Assembly (NCBI GenBank): GCA_903907865.1
Contig: CAIVPR010000126.1
Span: 186,001-250,000 of the forward strand
DNA: 64,000 nt
Reading direction: 5' to 3'
Origin: an uncultured Acidobacteriia bacterium
GTDB taxonomy: Bacteria; Acidobacteriota; Terriglobia; Bryobacterales; Bryobacteraceae
The notes under the pieces were generated by a model. The model was not told where the DNA came from, did not search any database, and was given only the letters and a program-made list of their open reading frames with translations. This document shows positions 1-9,539 of the stretch, piece after piece (position 1 is the first letter of the stretch; each line of letters starts with the position of its first letter). The position numbers were made by a program, and so were the translations under genes.

Positions 1-1
1 C

Positions 2-2512
2 AGCGGTAGAAATTGCGCATCGGCCCTCCTGTTTGACGATCCGCAGTCGGCCGATGGGACCTTGGCGGCGCTGAACGTCGCGCCGAACATTCTGTTTGCC
101 GGGATTTACCGAGTTGCCAGCACCCCCGGCAGCCAGCCCTTCGCGGAATACCGGCGCGAACCAACTTCACACGCCCCCGCGCTTCCAGCAATCCCTTCGG
201 CGCCGCTCGCCGAATCCTATCGTTTCTCGTCCCGGTCGTTGGGCTTGTGGCGGCCAATTATCCTCCAAGACAAGCTCGTCGGCATCATCTACATCGTCTC
301 CGACCGGCGGGAGGAGTCCGAGCGGCTCCAGAGTTACGGTGAGATCGTTGCGGCGGTGCTGGCAATCTCGCTATTTGCGGCATGGTCGCTCTCCTCGGTA
401 TTCCAACGGACGATAGCAGAACCGATCATGGCCCTCGCACGCATCGCCCGGACGGTTTCCGGCGAAAAGCGCTACTCGCTCCGTGCACCCTCCACCAGCA
501 ACAGGGACGAGGTGGGCGTCCTGATCGACGCGTTCAACGAGATGCTGGCCAACATCCAAGACCGCGACGCAGCCCTCCAACAGGCGCACGAGCGGCTGAA
601 TCTGGCCCTGAGGTCCTCCGGCACAGGCACTTGGAGCTGGTCGGAAGGCGATCCGGCAATGGCTTGGGACGATTACATGCATCCGCTTTTCGGTATCAGC
701 GCCCTAGGCTCCCAGCGTTTGCTGCCGGAGATCTTGGCTATGATCCACCCCAAGGACCGGGAACGGGTGCTCGCGACCGTCGCCGAATTCAACGCGCAAC
801 GCGCGGGCGGGACACAGTCCACCGACGTGGAATTCCGTACGGTATGGTCGAACGGAACCGTCCATTGGCTCACTGTCCGTGGCACGATGTTCCGGGGCCA
901 GTCGGGCAAGCCACTCAGAATGGCGGGCGTGTGCTGGGACGTCAGTGCTCGTAAGCTTGTCGAGGAAGACCGGCAGAAGTTCGTTTCATTGATCGACCAG
1001 AGTGCGGACCTGATTGCCGTTGCCGGTCCCGACGGCAAGCTGACGTACCTGAATCCCTCCGGCCACGCCTTGACCGGGCTCTCCGGCATCAACGAGCCGA
1101 GGTTCCTTCCCGACCTGTTCGGACACGCTTGGCGCGAACGAATCGAAACCGATGTGATTCCGGCGCTCTTGAACGGTCGCAATTGGGTCGGGGAGGCGCA
1201 ACTGGTCCGGGTCTCGGATGGCACCGCGGTCGACGTCCTGTTGAATTTGTTTCCCGTCAATGATCCGGAGACTGGAAACCTGCTTTGTCTGGCGGCGGTC
1301 GCCCGCGACATCACCGAGCGGCGCAAACTGGAACTGCAACTCAGGGAGGCGCAGAAATTGGAGACCCTGGGCCAGTTGGCAGGCGGCGTCGCGCATGACT
1401 TCGGCACCCTGCTCACGGTGATCAGTGGATTCGCCCAGTTGATCGCTTCCCAGTTCCCGGACGGCCACCAGGTCCGCGAATCGGCCGACGAAATCTACAG
1501 CGCCGCCAACAGGGCCACTGCCCTTACTCGGCAACTTTTGGCCTTCGGTCGGCGCCAGAGCGTGCTCGAGCGGGACATTGCAATCAACAGCCTGGTACGA
1601 AGCGTCGAGAAGATGCTGCGTCCGTTAATGGGAGACGACTCGGATCTGGTTTTATCCCTTGATGAAACCGCGGGCTACCTCCGGGCCGACCGTGGGCAGT
1701 TGGAACAAGTGATCGTCAACCTGGTTATCAACGCCCGCGACGCGATTCCATCCGGGGGTAGGGTTGAAGTGGGTACGTCGAGGGTCTATCTCGACGAAGA
1801 GTTTGCCGCCGAGCACGGCTCGATGCAGCCCGGCGAATACGTCGAGTTGTTCGTCGCCGACACCGGCTCAGGAATGACCGCCGAGGTGAAGGAACGCATC
1901 TTCGAGCCGTTCTTCACGACCAAGGAGCCCGGAAAAGGCACGGGACTGGGCCTCGCCATGGTGCACGGCATCGTAACCCAGAGTCGCGCATTCATCCAAG
2001 TGGATTCCGAGCCCGACCGTGGCACTACCTTCCGACTCTACTTCCCCGCCATCCAGACGGACGCGGAAAGCGACGAATTCGAGACGGATGCCGCGGAGAC
2101 ACCCGCTGGCGGCACCGAAACAGTGCTGGTGGTTGACGATGACGCGGGGCTGTTGGACTACCTTTGCGTCATTTTGGAAAAGCACGGCTATGACGTCCAG
2201 AGGGCTGCAGGCGGACGGGAGGCGCTGGAGATCATTGAGCAGCAGGGACGCCGGCTGGACCTGCTTGTGTGCGATGTGGTGATGCCTGAAATCGGCGGAC
2301 CTGAGGTCGCGGCACGGTTCGGGGAAGTCAACCCGAACGGGACGATTCTCTACATGTCCGGCTACGGCAGCCGCTATACCTTGGACACGGGGGAATCGGA
2401 CGGCGTGCTGCAGAAGCCGTTCTCTGAAACCGAATTGCTGGCGCGGTTACGGGAATGCCTGGATCGGTGCCATCAGGGTTTGGGTGGTTCCGGCTTCTCG
2501 CCGGGGCGGTAG
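2..2512 (+). CDS. Hybrid sensor histidine kinase / response regulator, 5' end cut off by the window
   Basis: The frame is open from base 2, so the N-terminus lies outside the window; a TTG at 62 is only an internal candidate start. Domains in order: an extracytoplasmic sensor remnant, a membrane segment (about nt 335-405), HAMP, two PAS/PAC domains, HisKA with phospho-acceptor His at nt 1394-1396, HATPase with N, G1 and G2 boxes (NARDA, DTGSGM, GKGTGLGL), and a C-terminal receiver with phospho-Asp at nt 2273-2275 (CDVVMPE). The H-box reads HDFGTLL where most relatives have HDFNNLL. Such proteins autophosphorylate in response to a signal and pass the phosphate to their own receiver or a partner; the ligand is unknown. 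The 3' end overlaps the convergent downstream gene by 40 bases. Confidence 0.93.
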   Translation, partial: SGRNCASALLFDDPQSADGTLAALNVAPNILFAGIYRVASTPGSQPFAEYRREPTSHAPALPAIPSAPLAESYRFSSRSLGLWRPIILQDKLVGIIYIVSDRREESERLQSYGEIVAAVLAISLFAAWSLSSVFQRTIAEPIMALARIARTVSGEKRYSLRAPSTSNRDEVGVLIDAFNEMLANIQDRDAALQQAHERLNLALRSSGTGTWSWSEGDPAMAWDDYMHPLFGISALGSQRLLPEILAMIHPKDRERVLATVAEFNAQRAGGTQSTDVEFRTVWSNGTVHWLTVRGTMFRGQSGKPLRMAGVCWDVSARKLVEEDRQKFVSLIDQSADLIAVAGPDGKLTYLNPSGHALTGLSGINEPRFLPDLFGHAWRERIETDVIPALLNGRNWVGEAQLVRVSDGTAVDVLLNLFPVNDPETGNLLCLAAVARDITERRKLELQLREAQKLETLGQLAGGVAHDFGTLLTVISGFAQLIASQFPDGHQVRESADEIYSAANRATALTRQLLAFGRRQSVLERDIAINSLVRSVEKMLRPLMGDDSDLVLSLDETAGYLRADRGQLEQVIVNLVINARDAIPSGGRVEVGTSRVYLDEEFAAEHGSMQPGEYVELFVADTGSGMTAEVKERIFEPFFTTKEPGKGTGLGLAMVHGIVTQSRAFIQVDSEPDRGTTFRLYFPAIQTDAESDEFETDAAETPAGGTETVLVVDDDAGLLDYLCVILEKHGYDVQRAAGGREALEIIEQQGRRLDLLVCDVVMPEIGGPEVAARFGEVNPNGTILYMSGYGSRYTLDTGESDGVLQKPFSETELLARLRECLDRCHQGLGGSGFSPGR

Positions 2513-3135
2513 AGCGTCGGCGGCTTCCGCTTCGGCTTGCCGTCCTCGGCGAGTTCCGCTTTTGCCGCCTCGGCCTTCTGTTCCTTCAACTGCTCGGTGC
2601 TGGTCATGGTGTCCAGCTTCTTCTTCTCCTCGGCAGCCTTGGCCTTGACCGCCTCCGAGCGCTTGCCGGTATCCGCCGCCGCCGTTTCGATGCTTTCGCT
2701 AGTGGTATCCTCGGCGTCCTTGAGCGACACCTCGTACATGTCGAGGTCGTGCGGCTGGGCGGCCTCGATCTTCTTCAACTGGTCGAGGAACTTGCGCTCC
2801 GCATTGCCCACAGCAACCAGACCTTCGTCGATGTTCTTGCCACGCTTCAGCGCGTCGTCGGAAACCGTGTCGATGGCGTCGATGATCTGCGTATAATCCT
2901 CCAGCAGTTGGCGGACGAGCACGGACCGGCCCTTCTTGTCTTTCGCAATCTGCTGGTTGACCTGGTCGATCCGCTGCTTGGCGAACTGCACGTAGACAGT
3001 CAGCCGCTGGTTGGGCTCTTGGGCCTCGCGGATTTTTTCAATCTCGTCGTTGGTGAGGAACTCGCGCTGGGCAATCGCCGGGCGGACCAGCGCGGGGAGC
3101 GCCAGCAGCGAGAGGGCAAGCAGAATCTGTCTCAT
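2473..3135 (-). CDS. Secreted hypothetical protein, Glu/Lys-rich
   Basis: A 220-residue protein with a clear Sec signal peptide (MRQILLALSLLALPALVRPAIAQ, cleavage after AQA-like site). The mature part is highly charged, probably largely helical, and ends in a proline-rich tail. I recognise no enzymatic motif. Its ATG overlaps the stop of the upstream gene (ATGA, 4 bases), so the two are probably translated together; both are small, exported and of unknown function. The 3' end runs 40 bases into the convergent histidine kinase gene. Confidence 0.8.
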   Translation of the reverse strand: MRQILLALSLLALPALVRPAIAQREFLTNDEIEKIREAQEPNQRLTVYVQFAKQRIDQVNQQIAKDKKGRSVLVRQLLEDYTQIIDAIDTVSDDALKRGKNIDEGLVAVGNAERKFLDQLKKIEAAQPHDLDMYEVSLKDAEDTTSESIETAAADTGKRSEAVKAKAAEEKKKLDTMTSTEQLKEQKAEAAKAELAEDGKPKRKPPTLYRPGEKPEPPKP

Positions 3136-3557
3136 TTCTTCCTCATGATGCCGTCAAACCATTCGTCGTGGATGTCCTGGACCTTGGTGCGAGGGCCTTC
3201 GACCGCAGCCCGCTCCTCGGCATCCATCCGTTTCTCAAGGTCCGCAAGCCTGACCAGAATCTCCTGCGTTTTCAACTCCGCGGATTTGTATGGACCCGGA
3301 TGGCGCATCGGGGTCTTGCCAGTCTGCGAAAACGCCGCTTGGGCCAATTCGACGCCCAGAGCCATCTCCTTCAACTCGGACGCTGTCGACGCCATGTTGC
3401 CTGCCGTGTAAGCGGCTTCCGCCCGCCTTTCCGCCGCCGCCGCGAACTCGACCGCCAACTTGGCCCGCCGCTCCAAGTTTGGCTCGCTGCGTATTTGGTC
3501 GAGCGATGGCGGTGCCGCCTGCGCAAGCAACAAGAGGATGGTGATCAGTGCGCCCAT
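3132..3557 (-). CDS. Small exported hypothetical protein
   Basis: A 141-residue protein beginning with a hydrophobic stretch (MGALITILLLLAQA) that looks like a short signal peptide, followed by a charged, helix-prone region. No known domain is recognised. It is the first gene of a coupled pair with the next exported hypothetical and lies 21 bases downstream of a TPR gene on the same strand, so the three may form one operon. No Shine-Dalgarno is visible; TANNNT-type hexamers lie just before the ATG. Confidence 0.75.
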   Translation of the reverse strand: MGALITILLLLAQAAPPSLDQIRSEPNLERRAKLAVEFAAAAERRAEAAYTAGNMASTASELKEMALGVELAQAAFSQTGKTPMRHPGPYKSAELKTQEILVRLADLEKRMDAEERAAVEGPRTKVQDIHDEWFDGIMRKK

Positions 3558-3578
3558 GACTCTAGCCTATGATGCCGC

Positions 3579-4817
3579 TCACTTCTTCTTCAGTTCATTC
3601 CCGATGATGCGAATCCGCTGACGCGCCTGGAAGTCCTGATCCTCGTGGGCACCCTTGTCGGCCTCGAGAAATTGCTGGTAGGCCGCCATCGCCTGGGGCT
3701 TCATCTTCAGCTTGTCCAACGTGATGGCGCGCAGGAAATAGTCCCCGGGGATCTCCTTGCCCAGCGCCCGGACGTGGTCCAGCGCCGCCAAACCTTCGAC
3801 GTAGTTTTCCCCCACGATCAGCACGGACGCCAACTCGTTCCACGCAGGAGCGGAATCCGGCTGGAGTTTCGCGGCCGCCTGGAACTGCAGAGCCGCCGGA
3901 ACGAACTTGCGGCCATCCCGCAGCGCGCGTCCGAGCGACATCCGGATCTCGTAATTGCCCGGATCGCCTTGCGCCGCCAATTGCAATTGTTCCAGCATCT
4001 TGTCAGGCTGCTTGTTCATCCGGTAGGCGTCGGCAAGGGCCAGCCGCCCCGAGGTCGTCGGAGCCCGCCTAACCGCGTCTTCCAAATTCGCGACCGCCCC
4101 TGCCGCGTCGCCCCCGGCATCCAGTTGCAATTCGCCGAGCCGCTGCCGCGCCCCCGCGTTTTCGGGAAATTCCTTGTAGAGCGCTATGGCGTCCGTCTTG
4201 TTCCCGGCATGGTCGTACGCCATCGCAACCTCTAGAAGCCCCTCTTTCCACCCGGCCGCCCGGAATTTCTCCGCCGACTCCGGCAACTTGCCCAGTTTCA
4301 GCATCACCTGTGCCTGGCCAAGCAGCGCAACGGGATTCTTCGGGTCGATATCGGAGGTAAGCGCAAACTGCCGCTCCGCACCCGCGACATCCCCGCTGTC
4401 GAACAGGGCCTGCGCGTAGTAGAGGTTGGGGCGGAACTCTTTCGGCTTGGCCTCCACCGCCTCTTTCAGTGGAACCAAGGCCCCCGCCGGATCCTTGTCG
4501 CGAACGAGCAGGATTCCCAAATTCAGATCAGCCTCGTACAGCTTGGGCTGGAGCTCCAAGGTCTTGCGCAATTCCGCAACCGCCTCGGGGTCTTTCCGTT
4601 GCAAACTCAAGGCCAGGGCGAGGTTGAAGTGCGCCTCCACATCCATTGGATCGGCCTCGACAGCCTTCCTCAGGAGCGGCTCGGCCACAGCGGGCTGCTT
4701 GGCATTCAACGCCTTCAATCCGTCGGCGAGGTAGTCCTCCGCGGGTGCCCCAATGAGCAGGGACACTGCAAGGAGCAACGCGACGGCCATCCTGATCCCG
4801 CATGCAACCATACCCAT
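3579..4817 (-). CDS. Tetratricopeptide-repeat protein, exported
   Basis: A 412-residue protein with an N-terminal signal peptide (MAVALLLAVSLLIGAPA core) followed by about ten TPR-like helical repeats (for example AEAHFNLALALSLQ-type and NPVALLGQAQVMLKLG units). TPR arrays are protein-protein interaction scaffolds; the partner is unknown. A hexamer TAGAAT ends one base before this ATG and seven bases before the third codon (also ATG, position 4811), so translation of a leaderless transcript may start at 4811 instead. It lies 21 bases from the S9 peptidase gene. Confidence 0.85.
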   Translation of the reverse strand: MGMVACGIRMAVALLLAVSLLIGAPAEDYLADGLKALNAKQPAVAEPLLRKAVEADPMDVEAHFNLALALSLQRKDPEAVAELRKTLELQPKLYEADLNLGILLVRDKDPAGALVPLKEAVEAKPKEFRPNLYYAQALFDSGDVAGAERQFALTSDIDPKNPVALLGQAQVMLKLGKLPESAEKFRAAGWKEGLLEVAMAYDHAGNKTDAIALYKEFPENAGARQRLGELQLDAGGDAAGAVANLEDAVRRAPTTSGRLALADAYRMNKQPDKMLEQLQLAAQGDPGNYEIRMSLGRALRDGRKFVPAALQFQAAAKLQPDSAPAWNELASVLIVGENYVEGLAALDHVRALGKEIPGDYFLRAITLDKLKMKPQAMAAYQQFLEADKGAHEDQDFQARQRIRIIGNELKKK

Positions 4818-4838
4818 GATTCTATCGGCACTTTACGG

Positions 4839-7280
4839 CTACTTCTTTAGGGTGGTTTCGAAAAGTTTGAAGATGCGCTTGTACTCGTCCGTCCAGCTCG
4901 AAGGCTGCACGAAACCGTGGTCCTCCACCGGGTACGAGGCAAGCTCCCAGTTGTCCTTGCCCAGTTCGATCAGCTTCTGCACCAGCCGCACCGTTTCGAT
5001 GTAATGCACGTTGGTGTCCACCATGCCGTGCGCGATCAGCAACTGCCCCTTCAGCCCGCCTGCGAAGTAGATCGGCGACGACTGCTTGTACGCCTCCGCG
5101 TCCCCCTGCGGCTGGTTGAGGATATTCCCCGTGTACTGCTGGTTGTAGTAGGTCCAGTCGCTGACCGGACGCAGGGCCGCACCGGCGGCGAAAACATCGG
5201 GCTGCGTGAACATCGCCATCAGTGTGATGAAGCCGCCGTAGCTGCCCCCATAGAGCCCAATCCGCTTGGGATCCACGCCGTGCGCCGAGACAAGCCACTT
5301 CGCCGCGTCCACCTGGTCGTCCAGGTCCTTGCCGCCCATATGACGGTAAATCGCAGTGCGCCAGTCGCGCCCGTAACCCTTCGACCCCCGGTAGTCGATG
5401 TCGATGGCCAGGTATCCATGCTCCATCAGGAACTGGCTGAACATGTATTCGCGGTAGTAGTTGGCCGACCAGCCCTTCGTCACACCCTGCGCATAGCCCG
5501 CGCCATGCACGAAAATCACCGCCGGGCCGCCCTTCTTGAAGTTCGCGGGCTTGAACAGGTGGGCCGGGACCTTGGCCCCGTCGCGCGCTGGAACCTCAAC
5601 GAGCGGCGCGTCCATCAGCGCGATCTGCCCGAAATCCGTCGAGGGCGAGTTGGTCAGCCTCGCGCCGTCGACCATCGGCGTGTTGGGCTGGACGTAAAGC
5701 TCCGGCGGCTTGGTGGCGTAGGAATAGACGTCGGCGATCCATTTTTCATCAGGCGAAAGGACGCCCGCATGGAACCCGGGCAGTTTCGTGATACGTCGGC
5801 TGGTGCCGCCGGTCGCGGGCATCGACCACAGGTGCCGCTCCGCCGCCCCGCCTTCGCTCGTCGTCAGATAGAACGTGGACTTGTCGCGCGACAGCACCAA
5901 CCGGTCGATCTCCCACTTGCCCGAAGTCAGCGCCTTCGGCTCCCCGCCATCGTACGCAACACCGAAAAGGTGGTTCGAGCCAGCACGCTCCGACGTGAAA
6001 TAGAACGTCTTGTTGTCCGCCAGCCAACCAGCGCCGCCGCCGGGACCGCCGATCCAGGCCGCATCCTTCTCGGTCGAAATGGCGCGGGCCTTGCCGCCAG
6101 CCAAATCCAAGGCGAAATACCAGCACGTCTTGTTGTCCTGCGACCGCGCCCCGAACACCCCTTTCGTCCCATCCGGAGAGAAGTACACCGTCTGAGCCGG
6201 TCCGAACGGCCCCCCGCCGCCGCCACCGCTGCAACTCCCGCCGTCCTCGATCTGGTTCGCCGGAACCCCCGCCTCGCCGTGATCGACGGTCTTAGCCTCC
6301 CCGGTCGCCACGTCGATCACCACCAAGTGCCGCTGGCCGAGCGAATCGCCGACACGCGCACGACCCGGCAGGTCTTCCGGAAAGCTGGAATCGGTGATCC
6401 AGTCCGGCACGATGGAATTCTTCGACCCGTTTGCCGTTTCCGACAGCAGCGCGACAACCTTCTTCCCGTCCGGCGCAAGTTGCAGCCCGCTGAGGCTTTG
6501 CCGGGCCTGCAGGGTATAAGGTTTGCGGACCGCCAGCTTCTTGCGACGCGCGTCGGCCTCGTCCTTGTACTTCACGCGGTCGCGGACGACCTCGAACAGT
6601 TCCTTCTGCTCCTTCTTGAAGTACTCCTGGGCATCCGTGCCCTTCGGGGCGTCGCCTGAGGCCGTGGGGGCCGCACCGCCACGACCACCTCGGCCTCCTC
6701 CTCCGCCCCGGCCCCCACCTGCAGCCGCCGCCGGAGCCGTCGCGTCGCCCGCCGCGCGGATATCGGTCAACTGCTCCAGATCGCCGTTCTCCAGCGATAG
6801 CAGGAACAGATTGCCACCCCGCTGGAACGTGATCTTTTTCGTTCCAGGCACGAAGCGCGGATTCGTCTCCGCGTCGACGGTCTTCGTGACCTGCCGACGT
6901 GTCCCGGTAGTGTTGTTCATTAGGACGATGTCGCCATCCTCGGCATACACGCTAAGCGACCGGTCGTCGTTCGTGTCCATCAGCGCGGGCGGGGCCGTGC
7001 GAACCTCCTCTTCCGACAGTTTCCGGAGATCCGAGCCATCCCGGTTCACCACATACGTGTCCATCGGGGCTGCGATCGGGTCCGACGCCTTCTTCCACTG
7101 GAAGTAGATCTTGGACGAATCGCCGGACCATCTCACCTGCGACGGTTCCGTTCCGACCAGGTTAGGACCCTTCATGATGCGTTCAATGGTGAGCGCGATT
7201 TTCGATTCGCCCGCAGCGGCAGCCAGCAGGCAGAAACCCAAGATCGAGGCAGTGACACGTCCGAGGCGAGTGCGCAGCAT
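4839..7280 (-). CDS. S9 family prolyl oligopeptidase / dipeptidyl peptidase, secreted
   Basis: An 813-residue serine peptidase. After a signal peptide (MLRTRLGRVTASILGFCLLAAAAG) comes an N-terminal beta-propeller of WD40/TolB-type blades with a glycine/arginine-rich insert near residues 180-200, then a C-terminal alpha/beta hydrolase domain. The triad is complete: Ser680 in GGSYGGF, Asp755 in GMVDTN and His788 in EDHGF, with spacing normal for S9. It probably cleaves peptides in the periplasm. I chose 7280 because the signal peptide follows directly; the frame is open upstream to 7460 but that part looks non-coding. The start codon lies nine bases from the start of the divergent next gene. 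Confidence 0.92.
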   Translation of the reverse strand: MLRTRLGRVTASILGFCLLAAAAGESKIALTIERIMKGPNLVGTEPSQVRWSGDSSKIYFQWKKASDPIAAPMDTYVVNRDGSDLRKLSEEEVRTAPPALMDTNDDRSLSVYAEDGDIVLMNNTTGTRRQVTKTVDAETNPRFVPGTKKITFQRGGNLFLLSLENGDLEQLTDIRAAGDATAPAAAAGGGRGGGGGRGGRGGAAPTASGDAPKGTDAQEYFKKEQKELFEVVRDRVKYKDEADARRKKLAVRKPYTLQARQSLSGLQLAPDGKKVVALLSETANGSKNSIVPDWITDSSFPEDLPGRARVGDSLGQRHLVVIDVATGEAKTVDHGEAGVPANQIEDGGSCSGGGGGGPFGPAQTVYFSPDGTKGVFGARSQDNKTCWYFALDLAGGKARAISTEKDAAWIGGPGGGAGWLADNKTFYFTSERAGSNHLFGVAYDGGEPKALTSGKWEIDRLVLSRDKSTFYLTTSEGGAAERHLWSMPATGGTSRRITKLPGFHAGVLSPDEKWIADVYSYATKPPELYVQPNTPMVDGARLTNSPSTDFGQIALMDAPLVEVPARDGAKVPAHLFKPANFKKGGPAVIFVHGAGYAQGVTKGWSANYYREYMFSQFLMEHGYLAIDIDYRGSKGYGRDWRTAIYRHMGGKDLDDQVDAAKWLVSAHGVDPKRIGLYGGSYGGFITLMAMFTQPDVFAAGAALRPVSDWTYYNQQYTGNILNQPQGDAEAYKQSSPIYFAGGLKGQLLIAHGMVDTNVHYIETVRLVQKLIELGKDNWELASYPVEDHGFVQPSSWTDEYKRIFKLFETTLKK

Positions 7281-7289
7281 ATTCCATGC

Positions 7290-8306
7290 ATGATAGCGTG
7301 GTTGCTGATGAACTGGGCGGTAGCATTTCTCACGCTGCTTCTGCTGGCGAACCTTCCCCGTCCCACCTTGGTCGCGGTGGAGAAGGCGTCGGGCAAGATT
7401 GGCTTCTTTACGGCATCCGGGAAGCTTGTGTCGGAGGTGGAAATCGGCGGACACCCGCACGAGATGGCGATCTCATCGGACGGACGCTACCTCTTCACCA
7501 CTGACAACGGCGTCATGTTGATGACGGAAAAGACCGACGGCGGCAACTCGTCGTCCATCGTCGACCTCGTCGAACGGAAGAAGGTCGGCGTGATTGATCT
7601 CGGTCCGCACCGCCGTCCGCACGGCATCGATTTCGACCCGTCCACCGGCCACGTCCTCGTCACCACGGAGCTTCCCAGCAAGCTGCTGATCCTCGATCCC
7701 GCGCGCAAGGCCGTTGTTGACACCTACGACATCGGCGGCAAAGCCCCGCACATGGTGCGGCTGGCCCCCGACCACCGCACGGCATGGATCAGTTGCACCG
7801 ACACCGGAACCGTCACCGCCCTCGACCTGCAAACTCGCGCCTTCGAGCAGATTCTGGTCGGGGCCCGTCCGCAGGGAATCGAATTCTCTCCCGACTTCCG
7901 GCGTCTCTACGTCGCCAACTCCGACGGCTACTCGGTGACCGTGATCGACACGACCACCAAGAAGGTGGTCGGAGAGATTCCGCTGGGGAGTGCACACAGC
8001 GGGCCGGTCCGCGTGATCCCGTCGCGCGACGGAAAGGTTGTAATCGCAGCGCTGCAACCGGACCATGCCATCGCGTTCGCCGACGCGTCAACCCTCAAGC
8101 AGACGAAGATTCTGCCGCTGCCGGGTCCGCCAGTCTCGATGACGCTGTCCGCCGACGGCAAACTCGCCTATTGTTCCGTCCAGGACTTGGACACGGTTTT
8201 CGTGGTCTCGCTTGCTCGCCGGACCATCCTCCGCAGTTTCAAAACCCCGCCGCATTCCGGTCCCGACCCGGTCCTGCCGATACCCGCCCCCGCCAACGCG
8301 CATTAG
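7290..8306 (+). CDS. YncE-like secreted beta-propeller protein
   Basis: A 338-residue protein with an N-terminal hydrophobic signal (AVAFLTLLLLANLPRP) and about seven 40-residue blades of the YVTN/YncE kind (HPHEMAISSDGRYL, RPQGIEFSPDFRRLYVANSDG, KVVGEIPLGS). Proteins of this family bind ligands or DNA in the envelope; the role here is unknown. An alternative ATG at 7308 would give a shorter signal. It is transcribed divergently from the S9 peptidase with starts only nine bases apart, and is followed closely by the cupin gene on the same strand. Confidence 0.85.
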   Translation: MIAWLLMNWAVAFLTLLLLANLPRPTLVAVEKASGKIGFFTASGKLVSEVEIGGHPHEMAISSDGRYLFTTDNGVMLMTEKTDGGNSSSIVDLVERKKVGVIDLGPHRRPHGIDFDPSTGHVLVTTELPSKLLILDPARKAVVDTYDIGGKAPHMVRLAPDHRTAWISCTDTGTVTALDLQTRAFEQILVGARPQGIEFSPDFRRLYVANSDGYSVTVIDTTTKKVVGEIPLGSAHSGPVRVIPSRDGKVVIAALQPDHAIAFADASTLKQTKILPLPGPPVSMTLSADGKLAYCSVQDLDTVFVVSLARRTILRSFKTPPHSGPDPVLPIPAPANAH

Positions 8307-8322
8307 GGAATATGATGATTCC

Positions 8323-9258
8323 ATGCGAAAAGTACTCGTCGCCGCCGGGCTCGCGGCATGCGCCCTTGTTGGCACCCTGACCGCACAACGGAATGAAATC
8401 CTCGCCTGGGGTCCGAAGACCATCAAGCCTTCCGAATGGACCGGCAACAATCGCCCGCACTACGTCTACGCCGACCTCCTCGCCCAGCACAAGGGCCAAG
8501 CCAGTTGGCACCAAGTGGTTCTCGACGACGAGCACCTGAAGGGCGTCTACATCTCCGAGCCTCCCGGCACCAAGACCCCGCGCCGCTTCCACGCCGACAC
8601 GCGCGAGTGGTGGGTCATCACGCAAGGCCAGATCCGCTTCACCATCGACGGCCAGGAGCCCTTCGTGGCGTCCAAGGGCTGGCTGGTGCAGGTGCCGTAC
8701 CGCACGATCTACAGCATGGAGACCGTCGGCACGGAGCCCTCGATCCGCCTCGAAACCAACATCGCGGGCGCGAAGACGCTATATCCGATGGACGTGCGGC
8801 CGCCTAAGCTGGACGGCTTTGATTTTGTGCCGGTGCGCATCGCGGGCCCGGTGATGAAGGACTTCCCGACGAACCGGATCCACGCGACCTATGAGGAACT
8901 GGCCGCCGAAGCCGAGGCCACCCCGCGCCACCAAGCGACGCTGCGTTTTGCGCACGACGAACGCGGCACCGTGAACTTCATCTATGGCCGCGAAAGTGAC
9001 CTGCCCCCGGTCAACCTGGCCGACAAGGGCCACTACCACCCGGAGGGCGGAGAGTTTTGGATCGTGCTTTCAGGCCACATCCGGTATAAGATCGAGGGCA
9101 TGGACCCGTTCATCGCCGGGTTGTACGACACGGTGTATGTGCCGAAATCGAAGTTCCATCTGGCCCGGTGGTCAGGCGAAGGGCCGTCGGTGCGGTTGGC
9201 GATGAACGGGTATTTCGATATAGCCCACTTGTTCGAAGCACCTCCGGCGAAAAAATAG
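8323..9258 (+). CDS. Secreted double-cupin protein
   Basis: A 311-residue protein with a signal peptide (MRKVLVAAGLAACALVGTLTAQ) and two cupin beta-barrels. The second carries GHYHPEGGEFWIVLSG, close to the first cupin metal motif G(X)5HXH(X)3-4E(X)6G; the first contains TREWWVITQGQIRFTIDGQEPF. Cupins bind metals or small ligands or act as dioxygenases/isomerases; the substrate cannot be read from the sequence. The ATG at 8323 was chosen because the signal peptide begins there. TATGAT lies six bases before it, which would give a leaderless message. It is 16 bases downstream of the propeller gene. Confidence 0.83.
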   Translation: MRKVLVAAGLAACALVGTLTAQRNEILAWGPKTIKPSEWTGNNRPHYVYADLLAQHKGQASWHQVVLDDEHLKGVYISEPPGTKTPRRFHADTREWWVITQGQIRFTIDGQEPFVASKGWLVQVPYRTIYSMETVGTEPSIRLETNIAGAKTLYPMDVRPPKLDGFDFVPVRIAGPVMKDFPTNRIHATYEELAAEAEATPRHQATLRFAHDERGTVNFIYGRESDLPPVNLADKGHYHPEGGEFWIVLSGHIRYKIEGMDPFIAGLYDTVYVPKSKFHLARWSGEGPSVRLAMNGYFDIAHLFEAPPAKK

Positions 9259-9314
9259 GGGCCCTTGGCTTTGCATCTGCTCCGAGCGGTATCATTGAAG
9301 AAGCGAGAGCACCA

Positions 9315-9539
9315 ATGCGCACGTATTCCATCCACCCGGGCACCGAGCCGGACGAGAAACTTGTCGTCGTGGCATCCTCCCATGCGGGTCCATCTGTCGT
9401 GACCTCTCGTTCAGAAATGTTTCGTGGCTTCGCGGCATTCATGAGCCGCAGTTCAATTCCGACAAGCCCAACCGAATCCGACGAGATGGATGCGGTGATT
9501 GATGAGGCTGTCTCTCATGCCCGGCATCACCGGGCGTGA
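9315..9539 (+). CDS. Putative antitoxin of a PIN-type toxin-antitoxin pair
   Basis: A 74-residue acidic/polar protein beginning MRTYSIHPGTEPDEKL. I do not recognise a DNA-binding fold with certainty. The antitoxin call rests on size, on position directly upstream of a PIN-domain gene and on the GTGA overlap of its stop with that gene's start. A TATCAT hexamer about 20 bases upstream may be the promoter -10. The frame is open further upstream into the cupin gene but that part is a shadow. Confidence 0.65.
   Translation: MRTYSIHPGTEPDEKLVVVASSHAGPSVVTSRSEMFRGFAAFMSRSSIPTSPTESDEMDAVIDEAVSHARHHRA

Noticed and set aside
4917-6659. Long plus-strand open frame (about 580 codons) opposite the S9 peptidase gene
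   Set aside because: It is an antisense shadow of a GC-rich gene with a complete catalytic triad; its composition (Arg/Pro/His/Val-rich, no domain) is typical of such frames.
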